A DNA stretch of 64,000 nt from Gracilibacillus caseinilyticus (GTDB lineage: Bacteria; Bacillota; Bacilli; Bacillales; Amphibacillaceae), in NCBI RefSeq assembly GCF_022919115.1, contig NZ_CP095072.1, positions 2,914,001-2,978,000 of the forward strand. Reading direction: 5' to 3'. The notes under the pieces are model-generated. The model was not told where the DNA came from. It did not search any database and worked only from the letters and a program-made list of their open reading frames with translations. The translations under genes were made by a program, and so were the position numbers. This document shows positions 8,979 through 17,011 of the stretch, piece by piece (position 1 is the stretch's first letter; each line of letters begins with the position of its first letter).

Positions 8979-9007
8979 TTGAAACGTTTCGAATTATGTT
9001 TTATAGT
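8979..9007 (+). promoter_or_regulatory. Sigma-A promoter of the GH3 gene with operator 2
   Basis: TTGAAA (8979-8984), a 17-bp spacer and TATAGT (9002-9007). The palindrome GAAACGTTTC (8981-8990) overlaps the -35 box and the spacer, so a bound LacI protein would block polymerase. Its centre lies 134 bp from that of operator 1. Confidence 0.75.
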
Positions 9008-9058
9008 AGTAATAGAATGTAAAGGATTACATACTGATTTTTTGGAGGAGGTAACAGG

Positions 9059-11212
9059 ATGAAAAACATCCAACATCTATTAGAGCAAATGACCTTGCAA
9101 GAGAAAATCGATCAATTAACTCAATTGGCTGCTCCTTTTTTTAAAGGCGCAGAGGATGCAGGAGCCATTACAGGACCAATGATGAATATGGAAGTAGAAG
9201 ATGATAATATACGGAATGCAGGTTCCGTACTCGGTGCATCTGGAGCGAGAAATATAAAATCTATTCAAGAACAACATTTAGCGGAAAATCGCCTCAGTAT
9301 ACCGCTTTTGTTTATGTCTGATGTGGTACATGGTTATAAAACCATCTTTCCTATTCCTTTAGCGATTGGTTGCTCGTGGAATCTTGAGCTTGCAGAAGAC
9401 AGTGCGCGAATCGCGGCATTAGAATCAGCTGTATCTGGTATCCATGTAACTTTTGCGCCGATGGTAGATTTAGTAAGGGATCCAAGATGGGGGCGAGTAA
9501 CGGAAACAACAGGTGAGGATCCTTTGCTGAACAGTTTGTTTGCTAAAGCGCAAGTCCGTGGTTTTCAAGGAGAGGATGTAGCGAATGATTTAGAACGTGT
9601 GGCTGCATGTGTGAAGCATTTCGCTGGTTACGGTGCGGTGGAAGGAGGACGTGATTACAATACGGTTAATATGTCTGATCGCCAATTGCACGAAATCTAT
9701 TTACCAGCGTACAAAGCCGCTTTGGATCAAGGCTGTAAAATGGTGATGTCTTCTTTTAATGTCATTGACGGCATTCCGGCAACTGCGAACCAGACTTTAA
9801 TGAGAGATGTCTTGCGTGAGCAATGGCAATTCGATGGAGTCGTGATTTCTGATTGGGGGGCTGTTAAAGAATTAATCGCGCATGGTGTTGCAGCAGATAA
9901 AGGGGAAGCTGGATTAAAGGCGGTCCTTGCTGGAACAGACATTGAAATGATGACTGACTGTTATTCCAGCTATTTAAAAGAATATGTTGAAAATAGCATG
10001 CTATCGGAAGCGATCATTGATGAAGCGGTATTACGTATTTTAAAGTTAAAAGAAGAATTAGGCTTGTTTGAAAATCCGTATAGAGGTGCTGATGAACAAT
10101 TAGAAAAAGAAATAATACTTTCAGATCAGCACCGAGCATCGGCAAGAGAATTAGCAGTAGAATCAACAGTCTTATTGAAAAATGAACAGGTCCTCCCATT
10201 AGACTGCACTCAGAAAGTCGCGCTTATCGGACCTTATGCTGACAGCGGGAATATTCTAGGGCAATGGTCTTGGTTAGGGTCAAAAGACGATTCCATCACA
10301 ATGCTAGAAGCAATGAAAGGTAAAGCTGAAAATGAAGTGTTTTTCGCAGAGGGATGTCGTATTGAAGACGAAATAGAAAATGGTTTTGAAGATGCGAAAC
10401 AAAAAGCAGCTCAAGCAGATGTAGTAATCGTTGCTGTAGGGGAAGACCCACTTATGAGCGGTGAAGCAGGTTCACGAACGAATATTAAATTGCCAGAACC
10501 ACAATTAAGCTTAATCACAGAACTGAAAAAATTAGGTAAACCAATCGTCACCGTTTTATTTAATGGCCGACCTCTGGATTTACACGGAGTTATCGAAAAT
10601 TCAGATGCTGTCGTGGAAGCTTGGTTCCCTGGAACGGAAGGAGGGCAGGCGATTGCGGATTTGATCTATGGCGACGAGAATTTTTCTGGAAAATTATCGA
10701 TGTCGATCCCGCATTCAGCAGGGCAAATACCAGTCTATTATAACCATTACTCCACAGGAAGACCAAAAGGAGCGCCAGATGCACAGGAGAGATACGTGTC
10801 ACAATATTTGGATAGCCCAAACGGACCGTTATTCCCATTTGGATACGGTCTAAGCTATACCAGCTTTGAATATGGTGACGTGCAGCTCTCAACAGATGTT
10901 TTGACAAAAGATGCTGAATTAACGATCACTGTTTCTGTTAGAAATTCCGGTGAGCTAACTGGAAAAGAAGTGGTGCAGTTGTATGTACAGGATGTCATTG
11001 GTGAGGTGGTTCGTCCGGTGAAGGAATTAAAGGGATTCCAAAAAGTAGAGTTTTTGCCTGGTGAGGAAAAGGAAATTACCTTTGTCCTGTCAGAAGAAGA
11101 CTTTCGTTATTATCATTCCGATATGACATACAAAAGTGATCCAGGAGAGTTTATTGTATATGCAGGAAGGGACAGTTTGACGGATATGGGAACTTCCTTC
11201 GTGTTAAAATAA
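9059..11212 (+). CDS. bglX: Glycoside hydrolase family 3 beta-glucosidase
   Basis: 717 residues, the BglX size class. It contains the GH3 N-terminal barrel (PRWGRVTETTGEDP at 142-155; KHF at 186-188; nucleophile Asp265 in VVISDWGAV), the C-terminal alpha/beta sandwich and a fibronectin-III-like domain at the end (LTITVSVRNSGELTGKEVVQLYV). It releases terminal beta-linked glucose (or xylose/galactose) from oligosaccharides. No signal peptide is seen, so it acts on imported substrate, unlike periplasmic E. coli BglX. The ribosome-binding site GGAGGAGG is strong. It is transcribed divergently from the sulfatase/ABC operon and shares its operator sequence, so it is very likely co-regulated. Confidence 0.93.
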   Translation: MKNIQHLLEQMTLQEKIDQLTQLAAPFFKGAEDAGAITGPMMNMEVEDDNIRNAGSVLGASGARNIKSIQEQHLAENRLSIPLLFMSDVVHGYKTIFPIPLAIGCSWNLELAEDSARIAALESAVSGIHVTFAPMVDLVRDPRWGRVTETTGEDPLLNSLFAKAQVRGFQGEDVANDLERVAACVKHFAGYGAVEGGRDYNTVNMSDRQLHEIYLPAYKAALDQGCKMVMSSFNVIDGIPATANQTLMRDVLREQWQFDGVVISDWGAVKELIAHGVAADKGEAGLKAVLAGTDIEMMTDCYSSYLKEYVENSMLSEAIIDEAVLRILKLKEELGLFENPYRGADEQLEKEIILSDQHRASARELAVESTVLLKNEQVLPLDCTQKVALIGPYADSGNILGQWSWLGSKDDSITMLEAMKGKAENEVFFAEGCRIEDEIENGFEDAKQKAAQADVVIVAVGEDPLMSGEAGSRTNIKLPEPQLSLITELKKLGKPIVTVLFNGRPLDLHGVIENSDAVVEAWFPGTEGGQAIADLIYGDENFSGKLSMSIPHSAGQIPVYYNHYSTGRPKGAPDAQERYVSQYLDSPNGPLFPFGYGLSYTSFEYGDVQLSTDVLTKDAELTITVSVRNSGELTGKEVVQLYVQDVIGEVVRPVKELKGFQKVEFLPGEEKEITFVLSEEDFRYYHSDMTYKSDPGEFIVYAGRDSLTDMGTSFVLK

Positions 11213-11225
11213 AGTTAAGAAAAGG

Positions 11226-11258
11226 AGTCATCGACATCGTAGTGTCGGTGGCTTTTTT
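11226..11258 (+). terminator. Terminator of the GH3 gene
   Basis: An 11-bp stem AGTCATCGACA / TGTCGGTGGCT (two G-U pairs), 6-nt loop, then a run of six Ts. Confidence 0.85.
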
Positions 11259-11485
11259 ATCTGGTAATTTGTAAAAAAAGTATTGCTTTTATCCGTTCTG
11301 TTCGATAAGTTAAAAGAGATTAGAAAAAAATGTTAATAATATTTGTGATTTCGGTCTGCACTTTTGGAATTTGAACGGAGAGTAGTTTGTGATGTTGTTT
11401 TTGTTGTAATATCGTTAACTTGTACCTGGAGTAATTATATTTCATATGGCTATGGTGTTATTTATTTGGTAAGGGTGGGATTAAC

Positions 11486-11979
11486 ATGGTGAAAATTAAA
11501 AGCGCAGAAAGAGAACATATCGAAGGGATTTCGACAGTATGCTGTGAAGGATGTAGAGACACGTACAAAGGTATCAGAAGTGACGTGAATATCGAAAGAA
11601 ATAACCAATTATTCTACAATTATACACGATAGCCAAAGAACTAGATGAGTCAAATGGGTGGGATGGTTATATTGTAGAAGTGGAGGATGGAGTAGTTCTA
11701 GGAGCGATTGGCGGTGGAATGGCTGGAGTAGACACAAGTGAAGTATATGTGCTTTATGTAGACGTGGGGGAGGAGAGGAGAAGGGATAGGTGCAAAATTG
11801 TTAGAGTATCTGTCTCATATTCAGCGTCGAAAGGGGTCTAAGGAACAATGGGATTCTGTTCAAAAAGGAAATAGCAAAGGTATGAAGCAAAAGGATTTGA
11901 ATTCAAGCATGAAAAAGAAGCATTTTCTAATGAACGAGGTGAAGGTTACGTATCCTTGAGGTATGTCAGAAGATTATAG
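11486..11979 (+). pseudogene. Broken GNAT-family N-acetyltransferase
   Basis: No single frame spans this stretch, but joining three frame changes gives a near-complete GNAT protein of about 160 residues. The N-terminal part (MVKIKSAEREHIEGISTVC) stops at TAG 11630-11632. A second frame from about 11610 gives AKELDESNGWDGYIVEVEDG and GGGMAGVDTSEVYVLYVD. Near 11765 the frame changes again to R-R-G-E-G-I-G-A-K-L-L-E-Y-L, the acetyl-CoA-binding loop, then KEQWDSVQKGNSKGMK. Near 11882 it changes to YEAKGFEFKHEKEAFSNE and GYVSLRYVRRL, ending at TAG 11977. Three separate frameshifts argue for a decayed gene rather than one sequencing error. Confidence 0.8.
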
Positions 11980-12053
11980 TTGATGCTGGTTTCTATTACG
12001 TTACTCTGTAATTTTCTTTGTTTGTGGAAAATACATAATTTGAGGTGATATTG

Positions 12054-12359
12054 TTGAATAAGACGCATTTTATTATATTGGGGAGTATTGTTTTGGCAAC
12101 TATCTTGGGAGTTTTTGGTCAAAGTTTTGCTTATTTTTTTAGTGACCAAATCATTGGATCATCTCCAGTATTTAACTTAACAGCAATTACTATATTAAGT
12201 GTAATATTGTATTTGAACTCATTTGTTGCAACTATACTTCAATATAAAAAGAGAAAAATAGAAAAAAATACAATGGAAGTGTATCTGTCTATATTTGTGG
12301 TGTTTGGCTTATTTACCAGTGGTTGGTCTGTGTTTGTGCTAGCTATGTGGTGGGGGTAA
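12054..12359 (+). CDS. Small three-helix membrane protein, unknown
   Basis: 101 residues with three hydrophobic helices (about 5-25, 37-60 and 78-99) and a basic cytoplasmic-type loop QYKKRKIEKN. The start is taken as TTG at 12054, 6 nt after AGGTG; a TTG at 12051 is equally in frame. No family recognised. It is isolated between a pseudogene and the terminator shared with rpsD, with nothing to suggest a function. Confidence 0.55.
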   Translation: MNKTHFIILGSIVLATILGVFGQSFAYFFSDQIIGSSPVFNLTAITILSVILYLNSFVATILQYKKRKIEKNTMEVYLSIFVVFGLFTSGWSVFVLAMWWG

Positions 12360-12429
12360 TGCAAGAAATACATTTATAATTTGATTCGGGTCCCTGATGC
12401 TGAACAGGAAATTCTAAATTTATAACAGA

Positions 12430-12473
12430 AAACCCTAGAAACATTAATAAAATCAACGTTTCTAGGGTTTTTA
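12430..12473. terminator. Bidirectional terminator between the small membrane gene and rpsD
   Basis: A 13-bp perfect stem (12430-12442 with 12458-12470, AAACCCTAGAAAC) with a 15-nt loop; T-rich tracts follow on both strands. Confidence 0.8.
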
Positions 12474-12499
12474 ATACTGCTAAAGAATATTTTCTGAAA

Positions 12500-13102
12500 T
12501 TAACGAGAGTAGAACTCAACAATAAGTGCTTCGTTGATTTCAGCTGGTAATTCAGAACGCTCTGGTAAGCGAGTGAAAGTACCTTCTAATTTGTCTTCGT
12601 CGAAAGTTACGAATTCAGGTGTGAATGTGTTAGCCTCAATAGCTTCCTTGATGATGTCAAGGCTTTGAGATTTTTCACGAACACCAATTACTTGACCAGG
12701 TTTTACTTGGTAAGATGGGATATCAACGCGTCCGCCATCTACTGTAACGTGACCATGGTTTACTAATTGCCGTGCTTGGCGACGAGTGCGTGCAAGACCT
12801 AAACGGTAAACAAGGTTATCTAAACGTGATTCAAGAAGAATCATGAAGTTTTCACCATGGATACCTTTGATCGTACCAGCGCGATCAAATAAGTTGCGGA
12901 ATTGACGTTCAGTCACTCCGTACATGAAACGTAATTTTTGTTTTTCTTGTAGTTGTAAACCATATTCAGATAGTTTACGACGTTGGTTAGGTCCGTGTTG
13001 ACCTGGTGCGTAAGGGCGTTTGTCTAACTCCTTACCAGTACCTGTTAACGAGATACCAAGACGACGAGACTTTTTCCATACAGAACCTGTATAGCGAGCC
13101 AT
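12500..13102 (-). CDS. rpsD: 30S ribosomal protein S4
   Basis: 200 residues, the exact family length. S4 binds 16S rRNA early in small-subunit assembly and in Firmicutes also represses its own mRNA. Seen: N-terminal [19 protein letters not shown], and the S4 RNA-binding domain [34 protein letters not shown] around residues 91-124. This copy has no zinc-binding Cys cluster, as in the Cys-less S4 type. It starts at an ATG after AAGGAG and has a roughly 185-nt leader behind a consensus sigma-A promoter, consistent with autogenous control. Confidence 0.98.
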   Translation of the reverse strand: MARYTGSVWKKSRRLGISLTGTGKELDKRPYAPGQHGPNQRRKLSEYGLQLQEKQKLRFMYGVTERQFRNLFDRAGTIKGIHGENFMILLESRLDNLVYRLGLARTRRQARQLVNHGHVTVDGGRVDIPSYQVKPGQVIGVREKSQSLDIIKEAIEANTFTPEFVTFDEDKLEGTFTRLPERSELPAEINEALIVEFYSR

Positions 13103-13289
13103 AGTGCATCTTCTCCTTTATATATGAAATTTGCATAAAATAAGACAGTGTGTCCCTCACATAACAGCTATTTTGTATTCATGTATCTTCGCCCTAGTAG
13201 CAGAGAGTTACGGGATACACCTTACTGTTTAAACAGATAAGGAACAAAATAGTCAGCCAGCGGTTCACATAGGCTACCTTTTTTACACA
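13103..13289 (-). ncRNA. rpsD leader (candidate S4 autoregulatory structure)
   Basis: The promoter at 13296-13324 places transcription start near 13289, giving an untranslated leader of about 185 nt before rpsD. Bacillus rpsD carries a structured leader bound by S4 (known for B. subtilis). Segments able to pair are visible (for example ACTGTTTAAACAGT near 13223-13236), but I have not matched the consensus fold. Called from position and length. Confidence 0.5.
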
Positions 13290-13295
13290 AAGTTC

Positions 13296-13324
13296 ATTAT
13301 ATGATGTTAGGAGACTAATGTCAA
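13296..13324 (-). promoter_or_regulatory. Consensus sigma-A promoter of rpsD
   Basis: Minus strand TTGACA (13319-13324), 17-bp spacer, TATAAT (13296-13301): both boxes perfect, as expected of a ribosomal-protein gene. Confidence 0.9.
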
Positions 13325-13340
13325 CAGGAACTTACCTTGC

Positions 13341-13820
13341 TTAAATATATTTTTCTAATGTTTGAACGAACTGCTCCAAATATTGTTGATCTGTTTCATC
13401 AAAGTGGTTTTTACTAGGACTATCGATATCTAATACGCCGAAGACTTCTCCATCCTTCAAAATAGGTACGACAATCTCAGACTGGCTGGCAGCATCACAG
13501 GCAATATGACCAGGGAACTGATGCACATCTGCTACTAATTGTGTTTGTTTTTCCGATACGGCTGTTCCGCAAACACCTTTTCCGCTCTTAATACGAACAC
13601 AGGCCGGTAAGCCTTGGAATGGTCCTAATACAAGTTCATCTTCTTTCCATAAATAAAAGCCTACCCAGTTCACATCATTTAAAAATTGATTCAATAATGC
13701 CGATGCATTAGATAGATTAGCGATAACATCCGGCTCATCTTGTAGTAATGCGTCTAACTGTTTTATCACAATTGGGTAGTTTTGTGCTTTGTTGCCTTCA
13801 TAATTTTTTGTTTCAAACAT
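13341..13820 (-). CDS. ytsP: Free methionine-(R)-sulfoxide reductase, GAF domain
   Basis: 159-residue single GAF domain. It reduces free methionine-R-sulfoxide to methionine in the cytoplasm, an oxidative-damage repair function. Cys74, Cys84 and Cys108 (in LPACVR, KGVCGTA and HIACDAAS) have the same 10- and 24-residue spacing as the three catalytic/resolving Cys of E. coli fRMsr (84, 94, 118, recalled). The start is the ATG at 13820 with GGGAG upstream; a longer in-frame start lacks family sequence. It lies upstream of rpsD in the same direction but rpsD has its own promoter. Confidence 0.9.
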   Translation of the reverse strand: MFETKNYEGNKAQNYPIVIKQLDALLQDEPDVIANLSNASALLNQFLNDVNWVGFYLWKEDELVLGPFQGLPACVRIKSGKGVCGTAVSEKQTQLVADVHQFPGHIACDAASQSEIVVPILKDGEVFGVLDIDSPSKNHFDETDQQYLEQFVQTLEKYI

Positions 13821-14063
13821 GTACTCCCACTCCCTTGGTGAATAGTTATTGTGGATTTTTTTAATCATACAATAGATCTATTAGTGTGACAAATGTTCGA
13901 GCTTAGATAAAAAAATGCTTTTTTCGATAAAAATATTCAAAAAATAGTAAAATTCTTAGCAAAAAGCCATAGAAACATGGTATCATAACAAGTAATCATA
14001 TAGACGTGTTTATCTTACTAGATAAATGGAAAGTTATCGGGTGTTTTTGAAGGAGGATTACTT

Positions 14064-15773
14064 ATGTTGTTGGAATTCGTGATCGGCGGAATTCTTGTTA
14101 TTATCGCATTATTGATTATCGGACTGATCTTTAGGAAAAAGGTCTATGATCAGGTTGACCGACTGGAAGCATGGAAGATGGAAATCATGCACCGGAATGT
14201 GACAGAAGAGTTGGCGAAAGTAAAGAAATTAAATCTGTCAGGTGAAACCCAGGTCAATTTTGAGCGATGGAAGGATAACTGGGATATGATACTTACTCGT
14301 GATCTGCCAGATATGGAGGAATATTTGTTAGATGCAGAGGAAGCAGCAGATAAGTTTCGAATCAAAGCATCCAGAAAGAACCTTCAGCATGTAACAGATG
14401 CACTTCAGGCGATCGAGAAGAATATCGAAGAAATGTATAAGGAGCTGGATTATTTACTTGATTCAGAGAAATATACACGACAGGAATTAGAAGAATTAGA
14501 ACCACAGATCAAAGAACTAAAGAAGCACCTTTTACATAATCGCACACAATACGGACGTGCTGAAATTGTGTACGAATCAGAATTAACGAAGATGGAAAAA
14601 AGGCTATCGGAGTATGCAGTATTAACGAGTGAAGGTAATTATATCGAAGCACAAGGTCTGATTCAGTCGTTAAAGGCAGAGCTAGAAACAATCGAAGAAA
14701 AGATCACGTCTTTTCCAACGATTTATCGTCAAAGTAAACAGCACATTCCGGAGTTAATGAAAGATTTAATACGCGGAATGGCAGAAATGGAAGAAGAGGG
14801 TTATCGTGTTCAGCAATTCGGTTTCGAAAAGGAATTGAAACAATACGAAACAATGTTAAAAAACGCCATTAGACAGTTGGAAAATGGGGAAATAGACACA
14901 ATCGAGGAATCATTTGAACAAATGGAAGACCGCATCAATGAAATGTTCCAACTGTTAGAAAAAGAAGCGAAGTCTAAATCGATTGTGGAAAGTCATATGC
15001 CGAATGTCAAACAACAATTAGCCGATATCCAAGAAGAAGTAGCGAACACGAAGCAGCAAATTCAAGAACTTCAACAAACATATTTCCTTGAAGAATCCGA
15101 ATTAGAAATGTTTCTAAGTGTAGAGAAGTGGCTGGAAAAAGTCGAAAATCAATTTGAACAAATTGAACAAGATTATGTTGACAAAAAAGCGAATCACTTA
15201 GAAATAAAAGATAAATTGGATACTCTTTCCGAGGAACTGGAAAAGCTTAATAAAGCACAGCAAGACTTCCAATCACAGATTTCTGATTTACGTAAAGATG
15301 AAATGGAAGCGAAAGAAAAAATTACTGAATTAAAGAAACAACTTATTTATACGAGTAAGCAACTGCAAAAAAGTAATATTCCTGGTGTACCTTCTTTCAT
15401 AGTCAATGCATTAGATGAATCAACAGATAAGTGTGAGATGGTATTGCATCATCTTCAAAAACACCCGTTGGACATGGGCAAAGTACAGCATAGTATTACA
15501 GAAGCGAATAAATCGGTGGATCATTTCGTCGGCCAAACTAATATGCTGTTGGACCAGGCAAGACTTGTGGAGCTTGCGATTCAATTTGGTAATCGATACC
15601 GTAGTTCGCACCCTGTTCTTTCAGCTCAGCTATCCGAAGCGGAGCAACTGTTTAGAGATTATAAATATGAAAATGCATTGGAAACAGCTGTGAAAGCATT
15701 AGAAGAAGTGGATCCAAATGCAATGGAAAAAATCGAAAAAATGGATCAGGCATTTCAACAGATGGCTAACTAA
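14064..15773 (+). CDS. ezrA: Septation ring formation regulator EzrA
   Basis: 569 residues (B. subtilis EzrA is about 562). A single N-terminal transmembrane helix (residues 3-24) with a short outside tail is followed by an all-helical, coiled-coil cytoplasmic part rich in Glu/Lys/Gln, with repeats of the spectrin-like type. EzrA binds FtsZ, limits Z-ring formation to mid-cell and links division to cell-wall synthesis. The strong AAGGAGG ribosome-binding site precedes the ATG. It is followed after 28 bp by a small unknown exported protein on the same strand, probably cotranscribed. Confidence 0.95.
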   Translation: MLLEFVIGGILVIIALLIIGLIFRKKVYDQVDRLEAWKMEIMHRNVTEELAKVKKLNLSGETQVNFERWKDNWDMILTRDLPDMEEYLLDAEEAADKFRIKASRKNLQHVTDALQAIEKNIEEMYKELDYLLDSEKYTRQELEELEPQIKELKKHLLHNRTQYGRAEIVYESELTKMEKRLSEYAVLTSEGNYIEAQGLIQSLKAELETIEEKITSFPTIYRQSKQHIPELMKDLIRGMAEMEEEGYRVQQFGFEKELKQYETMLKNAIRQLENGEIDTIEESFEQMEDRINEMFQLLEKEAKSKSIVESHMPNVKQQLADIQEEVANTKQQIQELQQTYFLEESELEMFLSVEKWLEKVENQFEQIEQDYVDKKANHLEIKDKLDTLSEELEKLNKAQQDFQSQISDLRKDEMEAKEKITELKKQLIYTSKQLQKSNIPGVPSFIVNALDESTDKCEMVLHHLQKHPLDMGKVQHSITEANKSVDHFVGQTNMLLDQARLVELAIQFGNRYRSSHPVLSAQLSEAEQLFRDYKYENALETAVKALEEVDPNAMEKIEKMDQAFQQMAN

Positions 15774-15801
15774 CTAACTAGTACTTAAAGGTGGAGATTG
15801 T

Positions 15802-16137
15802 ATGAAGTGGCTGCTATCGGCTTTAGCTGTCGTTACACTTAGTGTATGGTCAATGGTTCTGTTTTTTTATCTGGACCATCAGGATACCAATTATGTTGCA
15901 GCAGCAAATCATGTAGCTTTTAAGCATCAGGATCAGACGAAATATACGAATTTTGTTTTTCAGTTTTCTGAATCACATTACTCGCCATTTAATAAGGAGA
16001 CCTCTGTTACAGAAGTGGAATCTAACCAATCCGCTTCCGACGACATATCCTCCTCATTATCTGGCCTGTCGCTGTCACTAACAGCTGATAATAAAGTTTC
16101 CATTGATGAATTATTAACAGCATTAGAAATCGATTAA
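15802..16137 (+). CDS. Unknown membrane-anchored or secreted small protein
   Basis: 111 residues. The N-terminus (MKWLLSALAVVTLSVWSMVLFFYL) is a signal anchor or signal peptide; the rest is polar and Ser/Asp/Asn-rich, closing with a Ser-rich stretch and KVSIDELLTALEID. The ribosome-binding site AAAGGTGGAG is good. I recognise no family. It directly follows ezrA (28 bp), so it may belong to the division operon, but it has no recalled counterpart at this point in B. subtilis. A terminator follows. Confidence 0.7.
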   Translation: MKWLLSALAVVTLSVWSMVLFFYLDHQDTNYVAAANHVAFKHQDQTKYTNFVFQFSESHYSPFNKETSVTEVESNQSASDDISSSLSGLSLSLTADNKVSIDELLTALEID

Positions 16138-16179
16138 TAAATAGCGAGCCTAACACAAAAGTATATGTGTTAAATGAAT

Positions 16180-16237
16180 AGCCGGACATAACATGAATGT
16201 TAATCAAGTAATCCTCGTGTTATGTTCAGCTTTTTTC
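16180..16237 (+). terminator. Terminator after the ezrA unit
   Basis: Stem AGCCGGACATAACA (16180-16193) / TGTTATGTTCAGCT (16218-16231) with one mismatch and one G-U pair, then TTTTTT. Confidence 0.75.
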
Positions 16238-16267
16238 TTATGTCGTAAACATAAAGTGCAAAGTAAC

Positions 16268-16796
16268 TTCTTAATATAATCGCGAAAAATGAACGTGATG
16301 ATCAGCTATGAGATCATATTGACATACTTAATACCGCTCCGGCCAACCACTTCACGTCCTTCAGCCTCTGCACAATCCCGCGGAAGTCTACGCGGTTGGC
16401 CTACGCTAGGATAGGTACTCTACAACTTTTGTAAGAGTTAGTATTTTGAGCGCATCTCTAATCGTCCATAAATAATAGTATTTGAATAAAAACATAATGC
16501 CTAGAACCACTGCATTTAGTTATTATTCCTTACGTTGTAGCACTTCCTTAAGCGTAGGAAATATGCGGAGACTCCGCATGCCTCAGCGCGAGCTGAAGAT
16601 CCACTTTGTTTGTGCCTGTGTCTAAAAGCATCGCTTCGAAGTGATTTCCCTTGGCACACGGCAGCAAAGAAGAAGTTCAAGTTTTAGTCTAGCTGAAGCC
16701 GTGCTCCACAGGACGAGTAGCATATTTCCGAAGCTTTTCTTAGCACAGTAAAAATGTCAGAATCACCAAATGAAAATACAACCTTATATCATTAGG
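16268..16796. repeat. MITE-like repeat copy A (long form, degenerate ends)
   Basis: This gene-free stretch between the ezrA unit and the cysteine desulfurase is G/C-richer than its surroundings. It carries the family core CGCTCCGGCCAACCACTTC near 16334 and the opposite end ATATTTCCGAAGCTT near 16721. Its inside (CTACGCTAGGATAG, AAGCGTAGGAAATATGCGGAG, GCGCGAGCTGAAGATC) is closely shared with copy D. The terminal inverted repeats are eroded (CTTCTTAATATAAT on the left, CTTATATCATTAGG on the right). No reading frame is credible in it. Confidence 0.75.
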
Positions 16797-16948
16797 GAAA
16801 AGTAATTTTACTTAGCATAAAATTTGCTACATAACAAAAATGGCATTACTTGGCAGTTTTCTTCAACTTCGAATTGCATGTTCGTTTAATGGCATACACT
16901 TTGCACCAGCAATAGTATAAATATTCTAGCACTGCTAGGCATAACTTA

Positions 16949-16977
16949 TTTTCACTAACGGAAAAATGTGATAAGAT
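16949..16977 (+). promoter_or_regulatory. Candidate promoter of the cysteine desulfurase-thiI pair
   Basis: TTTTCA (16949-16954), 17-bp spacer, TAAGAT (16972-16977), 34 bp before the start codon. Boxes are imperfect. Confidence 0.45.
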
Positions 16978-17011
16978 ATGGCAATGTTAACAGAAAAAAG
17001 AGGGATAATGG

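Noticed and set aside
8842..8990. GAAACGTTTC palindromes as CcpA cre sites
   Set aside because: The conserved G of the cre half-site is T in both copies, while the symmetry and placement fit a local LacI operator. Weak CcpA binding is not excluded.
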